Source of the DNA: Pegoplata infirma
Lineage: Eukaryota; Arthropoda; Insecta; Diptera; Anthomyiidae
Length of the DNA stretch: 64,000 bases
Direction of reading: 5' to 3'
Assembly: GCA_963921195.1 (NCBI GenBank)
Contig: OY992537.1
Location: 245,154,414 to 245,218,413 of the forward strand
The notes beneath the pieces are model-generated. The model was not told where the DNA came from. It worked only from the letters and a program-made list of their open reading frames with translations, and ran no database searches. A program made the translations under genes and the position numbers. Within the stretch, counting starts at the first letter, position 1, and each line of letters starts with the position of its first letter. Positions 54,675 to 64,000 of the stretch are shown in pieces.

Positions 54675-56725
54675 GACATTCCACACCAAATGTCCCGCTA
54701 CAGAAAAACATGTGTCTAATGAATGTCTTAATAGATGGTATGGATAACCCTATATGGAACTAAGAAAATTACGTTTTTGGTTTTTAAATTTTTGAAAAAC
54801 TTGTCAAATGGAGCTTGGTTAAATATTGGAAAAATTGTCAAATTTGTGTCGAATTCTCTTTAATATTTATAAAATTAAAACGAAATGCATCACAATTTGA
54901 AAACTTTACATTGTTGTTTATTTTTTTAAAGAAGTCAATTTATCAAAAATCTGGCCACAATTTTTTTTGTTATTTTTTTTTTTAAGTTTAGATCAGTGTT
55001 GCCAGTTTAGGGGTTTTGTCCCCAAATAGGGGATTTTTTTTGGAAATTGGGGATGAAAAATTTGATTTGGGGATCCGGGGATTTCTTGGGGATGACACTG
55101 ATTTTTCCGGGGATTTGTAGGGGATGAAATATTTTAGATAAAAAAGTGGTTTTTAAGTACATTAATCATAAAATAATGCTAAAATTGGTAAAATGAACTC
55201 TACTTTATTTTTGATCAATCGTGGACATTTAAGTATCCACAAAAAACCGCAAACGTAGGAAATATGTGAGATTTATAAAGAAAATATTAAAATTTTGTTT
55301 GGAGTTTTTTCAGCAATATGTATATCAAACCTTAAAAGAATTTTCGTTGTGGTTTTTAAATGGTGCAAACAATTTCTTAAGGCCCATGACTTATGTTTGC
55401 TGAGAAAACTTTTGGGGGAATTCGAGATATAAAACAAGATTAAATCAAATTTGGACCAATAAAGTACTCTATCGGCGGTGTGTAAATTAAAAACTCCTGA
55501 GTTATCCATCCCTGATAAAACATTTCCGTTGGTCTTTTAATTTTATCATAATGCTTATCGAAACATTGGCGGTTTAAAATGATGTGCTGATCGCTCAACA
55601 CGCAAAATACGCTTACACTTTTTAGCCAAGTTTCTGTGTAAAATACAACCCATCAAGTGTTTGTGTGTAAGTTAACCAAGTTTTGTTCTAAAAAATTGGC
55701 TAAATTACTCAAAAGCACTTGTTGCAAGTGTTTTTTGCGTGTAGTAAATTTTCAGATTTTTTTTTGGGGATTTTTGGGGATGAGAAATTTTAAGTTGGGG
55801 ATGGCATCCAAAAAAAAACTGGCGACCCTGGTTTAGATATTTACAAACACGCAAAAAAAATCAACAGGATTTTTTTAATATTTTTCGAGAAAATTGCATT
55901 TGAATAATAAATTTCATAAAAAATTGTTATTCTCTTGTATTTCATTGTCTCAACATGGCGTATGAGTATTAAATGTTTGCGAAACTAAATTTGTTATTCT
56001 CTTGTAATTTATTGCCTCAAGATATGAGTATCAAATGTATGAGTATCAAATGTTTGCGAAACAAACGAATTTTGCAAATATTTTTAACTCATACGCCATG
56101 TTGAGACAATAAAATACAAGTGAATTACAGAGTTTTTATGAAATCAAATATTCAAATGCGATTTTCTCGAAAATTACGAAAAATGTCCTACTAATTTTTT
56201 TGTGTGTAAAGACAAACATCTACGTCCGAATTCATAAAAAATAAAAACGTTTTATAACAGGTTTATTAATCGAATTTCTATACAAAATTTGTTTTATAAA
56301 GCTCTTATTAGCCTCTTTTAACTTTTATGTATATGAAGGCTAAACTTTATAAAAAAATTTGTGGCTGGATTTTTGTTAAATTGATTTTTTGAAAAATGAA
56401 AAATTGCAGAATGGGTTCTGAAAATTTTTGAAAATAAGTATTTTTTTTCAAAATAAGTATATATTTGATAGCCCATAAAAAAATATACGGGAACGTAAAT
56501 TTTTGAGATTGTGGTGCATTCCGTTTAAATTTGATTAATATTTAATCAAGGGAACACGACACAAATTTTATATATTTAACCATGCCTCTTTTGCCTTGTT
56601 TTTGAAAAATTGAAAAACCAAAAACACAATTTTCTTAGTTCCATATAGGGCTATCCATACCACCTATTCAGACATTCATGCGACATACATATGTTTATTT
56701 AGCTGGACATTTGGTGTGGAATGCC
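54675..56725. mobile_element. 2-kb TIR element with about 130-bp arms
   Basis: The left GACATTCCACACCAAATGTC and the right end, reversed, GGCATTCCACACCAAATGTC continue through gaatgtct, ggtatggata, ccctatatggaactaagaaa and ttttggttttt. An internal palindrome at about 55930-56125 (catggcgtatgagt / actcatacgccatg) has a local tandem repeat. It contains a hAT MITE (54994-55830). No transposase; class unknown. Confidence 0.75.
54994..55830. mobile_element. hAT MITE, 837 bp, GGGGATTT-rich
   Basis: The ends CAGTGTTGCCAGTTT and (reversed) CAGGGTCGCCAGTTT have an exact 8-bp duplication GTTTAGAT (54986-54993 and 55831-55838). Both flanks inside are dense in ggggattt; five GGGG runs fall within 55068-55122. 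A short frame at 55273-55509 has no known domain. Related in composition to 45693-46159. Confidence 0.88.
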
Positions 56726-57199
56726 TTGTACATACATGTATGTATGAAAATTTAAGTTTTCTATTTAATTTGTCTAAATCTTTTAGCATCATAAATTATG
56801 CAATGTCACTCTTTGAACCTCAATTATAACAAACACTCGACTAGAACCCCTCAAACAAAGGGTACGAGTACAAAGATGGCTAAACAATGAATAGATTTTA
56901 ATTATTCTCCTTGTGAAAATATACAAACATATGCACATTGCTAGGCCGGAGCGATTTAAGCTTTTCTTTTTTGTTGTTTTGCTATTTTCACTGGCAATGG
57001 GGGGTAGAGCATGAAAGTACTCCAACTAGGATTGCCAGACGGCCGGGAATGGCCTGGATTTTTCTGTTATTCTTAAATTTTAACAATTTTGAACATCTCG
57101 GACAGTCTAGTGTTGAATGTTTTCCTTGAGATCTTTGATGATCTTAGGATTGTTTGGTGTACTACTTATTTGTTTTTTAAACAACTTCACAAAACTATA

Positions 57200-57400
57200 T
57201 CCCTTTTTTGACTGACCACTTATATTCCAGATTTGACTATTCCGGACTTATTTTTGTGGGGTTATTTAAAAAGAAAAATCTACGATAACAATTCTTAGAA
57301 CTCTGACGAGATCAGCATGAACATTTCGGGATGATCGAAAACGTAATGGAAATGCTTAAAAAATGGTACATTTTGCCGTCGCAAATAGAGTTGGAAATTT
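57200..57400 (+). pseudogene. Transposase relic (mariner-like DDE superfamily)
   Basis: One frame at 57229-57300 reads YIPDLTIPDLFLWGYLKRKI followed by YDNN. This resembles the PDLTPxDFFLWGYLK block near the third catalytic acidic residue of mariner-related transposases. Downstream, after a frameshift, EHFGMIENVMEMLKKW continues the expected C-terminal helix. There is no start, no upstream catalytic residues and several breaks. Only motif similarity supports this. Confidence 0.55.
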
Positions 57401-57567
57401 AATTGATGTTATGTATATTCGAAAAAAAAGTCCAAAATAAAAATATCTCACATTTGAAAATCGGTTGATTTGTTTTTAATTATTAAAAAAAAATACATTT
57501 ATTTTTTTAAATTCCAGCTGAATATTTTCTATTGTCCAGTTATTTTGACTTCTAGTATCTGGCAACC

Positions 57568-58090
57568 CTTATGAAACGATTTGCCTGAAACTTAAAATAT
57601 ATTTAGTTAGACTATTTTAAGGCTGGGCTGTTTTGGCTTATCGCTTATCGGCATATCGGAGATTTTTTTATAATAGTTTCGATTGCATGATCAATTAGTT
57701 TTATTTTTTCTTTCTATTTATTTACAACTCATTTTTAATAAATTCAACATAACCGAGAACTGGTAACAATGACCGTCGTCTCGTTGTAGCGAAAAAACCA
57801 AGGATTATGGTGGGAATCGAACACACGACCACCACGTTGAAAGGCTAGCAAGCTACCAACTAGCCTACGGGGGCTCCTTCGGAGATTTTAGTGTTCAAAA
57901 CATGTGTTAAAAATTAAAGGTTTTTTAATATCTACAAATCTTAAAAACCTTATAAAAATTAGGCTTCATTAAATATTTTTTTTCATAAAAATGTGCAAAT
58001 TTAGGGGGTATTTATGTGAAGTCTATACATCATAGGTATGAATATGATATCCATATGAATATGAAATAATATTTATTAAATTTAAAACTT
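57568..58090. mobile_element. Decayed Harbinger-like MITE, copy 3, split by a SINE
   Basis: It begins caacccttatgaaacgattt and continues gcctgaaacttaaaatatat, matching the left arm of 3874-4445 minus the first ~17 bases. After the SINE it resumes at cggagattttagtgttcaaa. The right arm is missing or unrecognisable. Confidence 0.6.
57667..57879 (-). mobile_element. tRNA-derived SINE family A (213 bp) inside the MITE
   Basis: The minus-strand head gagcccccgtaggctagttg is followed by ggttcgattcc-like text with changes (reads gtgttcgattcccacc). Target duplication CGGAGATTTT at 57657-57666 and 57880-57889. The intact MITE copies show this decamer region once, confirming insertion. Confidence 0.85.
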
Positions 58091-58339
58091 TTTTTGACAT
58101 AAAATTGTTTAATTTTTTTAACAAAAGCAAGGAATTTGGAATTTGTTACTTCATTTTACAAACAATTTTAATAGAAAAATAGTAAAATCGCTAAAAATCG
58201 GTCCTGCCTAATGTATATACTTAAAACTATATGTGTCTGTATTTACAATACATATGTACACAAAACGTACTAACACTGTGGATTTCTTGAAAAAGTCCAA
58301 CATAATAAGTTTTGTGGCAAAAACTTATCGAGTGAAACA

Positions 58340-59830
58340 AATAAAGCAAGTAAGAACATTATAGTAGGTGAAGACCGACCATATAATATCCTACATCTGT
58401 GTTTCCCGGAAAATATGTCACAAGTTCAAAAATTTACCAATTGGAGGTATCTTTTGTCAAATCTTTAAAAAGTATTAAAAACGCTCAAAAACCAAATTTG
58501 AGTGCAAAAGGCTTATATTTGTTGCCAATAAACCGCTGTCGGAGTACTCTGTACTACAGAGAACCATTTCTTAAAATAGAGACGTTATCATTCCAAAAAT
58601 GTGTAAGTGCGAAAGAGAAATGAACAAAATCCACTCACTGCCACAGAGCACTCCGTCATTGTGAATACAGCTTAAAATTTTTTGTTTATTAAATTTAAAA
58701 AAATAAGTAAATTCAAAAATACAAAATTTATGAAAAGATTTTGTGGAAAGATAGTGAGTGCAGTACCAATTGCTCTAAAGAGCAACTATTATGAAATGTC
58801 TTATTGTTAGTCCTTTTCAAGTTTCTAGGAGTGTGTGTGAATTTGTGTGTGTGTCCACAACTACAAGCTCGTATACTATAAAATGCAAATGAACAAGACC
58901 CTTAATGTAGAGAGTGGTAAGTAAACATTTTTATCCTACGCAAGCAAGAGGTGAACTCACAAGTAAAACAAAACAAGTAAGAAAATTATAGTCGGTCAAG
59001 ACCGACCATATAATACCCTACACCAAGGTTTCCCGGAAAATGGGTCCCATGGATCGATTAGATCTATATGTTGTAAAACCTTTAATAAGTGAAGAAAACA
59101 CTCACAAATCAAATTTGAGTGAAATAGGCTTCTATTTGTTGACAATAAACCGCTTTAACTAAATATCGGGCGAAATTTTCACAAGGGGCCTGAGTCCAAA
59201 ACTGGTCCGATGATTATCAGGTTTGATAAGGTTATTTAAGTACGCGTTTAACATACACAAACAAAATTTTAAATTAATATTTTCTATTTTCATGAAATTT
59301 GAGACATTTATGTGAAAATCGGGAAGGTGGTTTGTATGGGGGCTACAAGAAGAACTGGTCCGATTTCTTTGAAATTCGGCACGATGATATGTGAAGACAA
59401 AACATGTTTACCATCCAAATTTCAAAGCGATACCTTCTATAATACGGTTATTAGAGTCATTTGAGCCAAAACTAAAGAGGACCTTTGTATGGGGGCTAGG
59501 TCTAAATATGGACCGATTTTTTCCAATTTCAATAGGCTTCGTCCTTGGGCCAAGAGAGACTTAAGTTTCAAATTTCAAGTCAATTGATTAAAAATTGCGA
59601 CCTGTATCGTGTTTACACCGTTTACATGGACAGACAGACAGACGGACGGACGGACGGACGGACGGACAGACGGACGGACGGACGGACATCGCTAAATCGA
59701 CTCAAAAAGTGATTCTGAGTCGATCGGTATACTTAAAGGTGGGTCTAGGACCAATATTTCGGGAAGTTACAAACATCAGCACAAACTCATTATACCCTGT
59801 ACCACAGTGTGGTGTAGGGTATAAAAACGG
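58340..59830 (+). repeat. mini-me-like repeats in tandem, with long (GGAC)n
   Basis: Two starts are seen: aagtaagaacattatagtag (58346) and aagtaagaaaattatagtcg (58976). Both are followed by accgaccatataat, a cctaca word and gtttcccggaaaat. The second runs to a (RGAC)n tract at 59629-59689, then gacatcgctaaatcgactca, the core gattctgagtcgatcggtat, and a closing hairpin taccctgtaccacagtgtgg, tgtagggtata (to 59822). The first copy is cut short. Predicted frames inside are repeat translations. Confidence 0.65.
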
Positions 59831-61114
59831 CACTCAGCTGTAAGCACCACCTACTGTAATCTCAGTCAGTGATATTGTACCACCGATATGATGCATAGAA
59901 AACACAACAGCAGCAGCAGCAAAGAAAACAAATAAATAAAATTTAAAAAGTAAAGAGAATTGTATTCATAACAAGAATGTCAGCATTTATGAACCATTTA
60001 TTATGAAAGTGAGGTAAGTTCATTTAAAAAGAATTTAAATTAATGAACTGATGTGTCATAACGGACCTCAGAGTCGATGTGTGGTAACTTGAATAATGAA
60101 CAGCCACTTCAAACCTAAAATGTTTAAGTTAGTTTTCATTTAGGCAATTAGCAAAATAAGTAGTTGGGATATAATATCCCAATAAAGAAAGTAGAGTTAT
60201 CATAAGTACTTGTTATGTTAATTCATAATGGGAAACATGAAAAAGCCTCGAATCAGAATAAAATCTTTTTCATTAAAACCGTATAATTTTAAAAAATTTT
60301 CCTAAAAGAAGGAGACCCCAGCTTTCACTTGAGCCAAAATTTTTTAAAATCGGGTCATTGGTTAAAAAGTTACAGCTCTTTAAACGTGATGTCTTTTCCT
60401 CACTTTTGCTAAAAAAGTCGAACTTTTACCCGCCATAATTCTGTAAATACACCAAATTTAAAAAAAAAACGATATATGGTACATATATCATATTTATGTG
60501 GGCTATCTATGTGTCAATGTTCAATTTAATCTCAAGACACCATTTCCAAAAATGACTAAAATTTGAGCTAAATTTTTTGGAATGTCCCTTGCGTTAAAAT
60601 GCTTTAAAAAACAAATTTTAAAAAGTTCAGAAAATTTTTTATTTTTTTTTTATAATAATATCAAAAAATTTTTTTCACTAAAATCTTTTCAAAAAAGGTT
60701 TTATAGCAATAGTCTTTTTATATTGTAGGGGTAATAATATATTCGGCAAGGCCGCATTTTACATTTTTACTTGTTTTTTTTTAACCATCTGTGCAATGCA
60801 GTATTATGTTTATACACAATTGTCGAACACGTTTATGTACAAAGTATTCTCAAATTAAATGATCTGTGCAAAATTCAACCTAAATGCCCATAAAAAAGAT
60901 TTTAAAAGATTTTTAAAAATTTCACCTAAATAAAAGCTTATATCCTTGGGATATGCAGAAAGTATGAGTGTTTTATAAAAATCTGCATCTGTACATGTAC
61001 TTTAAATAGTTCAAAAATCTTTTTGTAATACTGCATACACAATAGACCAGAGTGATTTTTTATTTTTAAATATTTCAGTTTTAAACGAACTTACGTTTAG
61101 AGTAGGCTCCCCAG
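59831..61114. other. AT-rich DNA with a mini-me-like end
   Basis: A terminal hairpin (ttcggcaaggccgcatttta) sits at about 60742-60762, followed by the same tail ttttacttg as at 54488. A (cag)n near 59912 is the only microsatellite. No gene. Confidence 0.4.
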
Positions 61115-61790
61115 TTTAAGGGGGGGGGGGTTAAACAAAAAAAAAACAGCCTTCATGAGAGCAATTTTTAAACAGCTATAAAAAAATACGCGATATTTTT
61201 TAATTCTGTGTTTTTTTAATTAAAAGATAAATTATTTAAATATTTTTAAAATTTTATAACACAAAATTCGGTCAACTAGAATTTCTAGGGTTGCCACTTA
61301 ATTGCAGAATGCTGACAAAATCGGCAGCAAAAACTACTGAACTGATTTTGATGAAATTTTTTTTGATTTGTAAATTATTCTCTAGTACTTACCGTGGCCA
61401 TTTTTTGAAAAATATTGTTTTTTTGTTGAATTTATGCTAATGTTAACTTTAACAACGAACAGATTTATTTTTCTTGTTTTATTAAAAACGGTAAGTACTA
61501 GAGAATTTAATAATCTAAAAATAAAAAAACAAAAATCATCAAAATCGGTCCAGTACTTTTTTCTGTACAACTGCAGCCGATTTTGTCCTTTAAAAAAAGC
61601 ATTCTACAATTGAATTGCAATTTTAGTTGATCAAATTTTGTGTTATAAAATTTTAAAAATATTACAATAATTTATCTTTCAAATAAAGAAAAAAAACAGA
61701 ATTAAAAAATATTGCGTATTTATTTTTTATAGCTGTTTAAAAAGTGCTCACATGACAGATGTTTTTTTTTCTTTAAACTCCCCTTAATTT
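61115..61790. repeat. About 675-bp foldback
   Basis: Arms: tttaagggg with ttaaacaaaaaaaaaacag pairs with ctttaaactccccttaa. Then aacagctataaaaaaatacg, ttataacacaaaattyggtc, acaaaatcggc and ctctagtacttaccgt recur inverted. The centre is near 61440. Non-coding hairpin element. Confidence 0.75.
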
Positions 61791-63385
61791 TTTTTTGACG
61801 TGGCTTCTATAAACTTTGCCCCATTGCAATATACTTTTTTGTCGTTAATAAAATAATCAAGAAAAAATATATCAAAAACAAAAATCCTATACCAGTGTTT
61901 TCCAAAAAATGGGTCCCAAGTTCAAACATGGACTGATTGAATCTATCTCTTGTTGGTTCAGTAATTAGTGTAGAAAAGGCTTTAGAACATAAGACTTTTT
62001 TATAGCAGAATTTTTTTTTTAAATTTCAAAAATGTTCTAAAGGAATTTTTTTCTATAGTAATAAATTTTTAATATTTGAAAATATTTCTATAGAATTAAT
62101 CGTACTATACAAGAGGTATACCCTAAAAAGTCTAACATTATGTTGCAATTCCCTTCTCAAGTTCCCCGTAGGATTCCCCCCTATCCGAAGAGCTGGATCC
62201 GCGGCTACATTTATTCATATTTTGCCGCATGCCCCTATCTGGAAAGAGCTTGGCCTGAGATCGAACGAAAATAAATGACAAATGTTGCGGTCATCTGCAA
62301 AAGAGTAGATTTCATTCAAAGTCTGAGAAAGAAGGTCATTAACAAAAATGAGGAATAGGTTAGGAGAAGAACAAGGTTCTGTTTAGCTGAATTTAGCTGA
62401 AACTTGTTGTATGCGATCTCTTAGAAAAATCTTAACAAATAAAAAAAAATGGTGAAGGAACAAATTCCAATGTTCCAATATTATTAGATGTTATTTGTTT
62501 CGGATTTTGGTCTTATTGGGTTAAAAAAATTTTTTTTATCATATTTTATATTAAAGTTGGGGTTATCTAAGAACAGAAACCACCCAAAAGGCCTTTACAT
62601 ATAAGAGGAGTAAAGAAAACATTTTTATTTTTTTATTTTTGAGACAGTTTCAGGGAGTCTGATATTTTTGCCATCGGATGCCACAAAGACACATGCAAAC
62701 AAAAAAATATAAATCACCTTTTTCGTACTAGACCGATTCTAGAGGATTTTTTGAACTCCACTCTAATACATATGCATATATACAACAATATAGTATTTGT
62801 TGTAAATACATATGCAAACAGAGCACGTTTCATGGTATGCTTCATTGGCTGCTTTTTGGTTTTTTTTAAATATTTATGACCATTTTTCCCAAGTTTTCAA
62901 ACACGAAAAGAGCAAGAGACGAGAAGGAGAGAAAAACTTCACACACTTAATTATTTCGTTTATTTATTTTGGTAAACAGCACATGCTGGGGTACAAAGAC
63001 ATGGTGTGAAATACTTGTGCATATAGTAAATTCTGAATGAGGATATTAATGTTTGTTAGATATTAAATGTGGTTGTTGCTGTTGTTGTTATGATTTGTAA
63101 TATTTTCCACAAAGTCTATTTACTTGACTGAACATACATAGAAAAAACAAATAAAAATGCATAACAAACATCTGTTTAAAGTGCATAACAACCTTGACCC
63201 GACAACATCAATTTAAGAAACATTTTGTAATGGGACAATAGAGAATAAATTTCCACTGTAGGTATATAAAACGACTGTAAACGATATCAAAAACATTTAT
63301 GTCGCAATGACTTGATGTCGAAATTTGATTGCAATTAAAACAGATGAAATATAATTATTTCATTCACTTTCATATGTATGTACAT
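61791..63385. other. AT-rich DNA, no gene
   Basis: Opens with phrases similar to the mini-me-like repeat start (ccagtgttttccaaaaaatg, gggtcccaagttcaaa near 61892), suggesting a decayed copy. The rest shows no domain-bearing frame, paired arms or tandem units. Confidence 0.35.
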
Positions 63386-64000
63386 TAGGGTGGATCGAAT
63401 TTGGCTTTTGGGCGAATATCGTTCCGGCTCACCGACAGATGTGTTGGAATAGACCTAAAAACAATGTGGTTAAATTTTCATGCACATCGGTGGTCATCTT
63501 CCGCTGCCGAAATGACGTTGAAAATCCGCGATTTCTTAAAAAATAGTATTTATTTCAAAAAATTGCCAAAATTACAAAAATCACTTAATCTTCTTTTTTA
63601 ATTCAATCAATCTTTTCAATTCGATCATATTTCCTTAGAAAAAAATTTCAGCTTAATAGGACATTGTTAACCCCTCTAAAACGGTTGCCGAAAATGACCC
63701 ATTCATTTTGCCCTAAACTCAAAACCACCAAATTTAAAAAAGATTTTTTTTTTGATTTTAAGTTGCACAATATAAAGTTTTTATTGCATTTATTTCAAGT
63801 ATATATAAGTTCGTTTAACAAAAAATTTTTTTGAAAAAATACGAGATTCTTAAACAGCGCGTGTAACGGTCTGTTTCCAGGACATTTTGGGAAAATTGCA
63901 CTTTTTTTTAAAACTCAACATTTTTAGTTAAAAACTTTTCATTTTACACTAGATTTATTATAAATTATAAAACTTAATATAGAAATGTTGGATTTTAAGA
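63386..64000 (+). mobile_element. Possible TIR element left end (TAGGGTGGATCG), runs out of window
   Basis: Starts TAGGGTGGATCGAATTTGGC, which fits the hAT terminal rule. The interior contains phrases common to non-coding elements (acatcggtggtcatcttccg, gttaacccctctaaaacggt). The right end is not in the window, so no TSD can be read. Confidence 0.35.

Noticed and set aside
59595..59843. 82-residue frame with (TDGR)n
   Set aside because: Translation of the (GGAC)n proto-microsatellite within a mini-me-like repeat.

Overview
This is a repeat-dense, very AT-rich segment of an animal nuclear genome, most likely a higher fly (Diptera, probably Calyptratae or a relative). The reasons are exons with GT splice donors, non-LTR retrotransposons, tRNA-derived SINEs, mini-me-type repeats with (GTCY)n proto-microsatellites, and many short inverted-repeat (TIR) DNA elements. 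No bacterial genes, operons, CRISPR arrays, rRNA or convincing functional tRNA were seen. The species call is inference.

Host genes are sparse. Two confident coding exons lie on the minus strand. One encodes 348 codons (47732-48775; His-rich, with a small Cys cluster) and the other 48 codons (36283-36426; strongly basic). Each begins with an ATG preceded by an in-frame stop, and each ends in phase 0 at a GTAAT donor. They could be alternative first exons of one long gene running leftward out of the window. I do not recognise the gene. The low-repeat tracts around them (about 29.3-31.5, 34.9-38.4 and 46.6-50.8 kb) are probably its introns and UTRs.

Layout. 0-7.7 kb: TIR elements, a nested host/guest TIR pair at 3.5-5.5 kb, and a foldback at 7.1-7.7 kb. 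8.0-11.84 kb: a GAGTAA-rich TIR element carrying a 5'-truncated, RNase H-bearing non-LTR retrotransposon with a 12-bp target-site duplication (TSD) and a telomere-like (AACCT)n tail. 13.1-16.7 kb: a four-level nest in which a non-LTR RNase H relic was hit by a SINE, the SINE by a Transib-like element, and the Transib-like element holds a 1.6-kb, 25-bp minisatellite. 16.7-28.6 kb: more TIR elements, a second SINE-like sequence, an 86-bp perfect direct repeat, a 725-bp foldback and a 36-bp tandem array. 31.5-34.9 kb: broken non-LTR reverse transcriptase pieces in both orientations. 38.5-46.6 kb: hairpin MITEs, a hAT MITE, a 1.75-kb hAT-type foldback and a 2-kb Tc1/mariner-type TIR element containing another hAT MITE. 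50.8-64 kb: three TTAA-associated MITEs, a 1.8-kb hAT element containing a SINE and a MITE, mini-me repeats, a 2-kb TIR element with a nested hAT MITE, a transposase relic, a SINE in a Harbinger-like MITE, and a foldback.

Most elements are non-autonomous and many have legible TSDs, so insertion order can be read from the sequence. I see no novel multi-gene system. The strongest unusual observations are the Transib-like element with CACTGTG/CACAGTG ends (the RAG recombination-signal heptamer), the possible alternative first exons, and the insertion nests.
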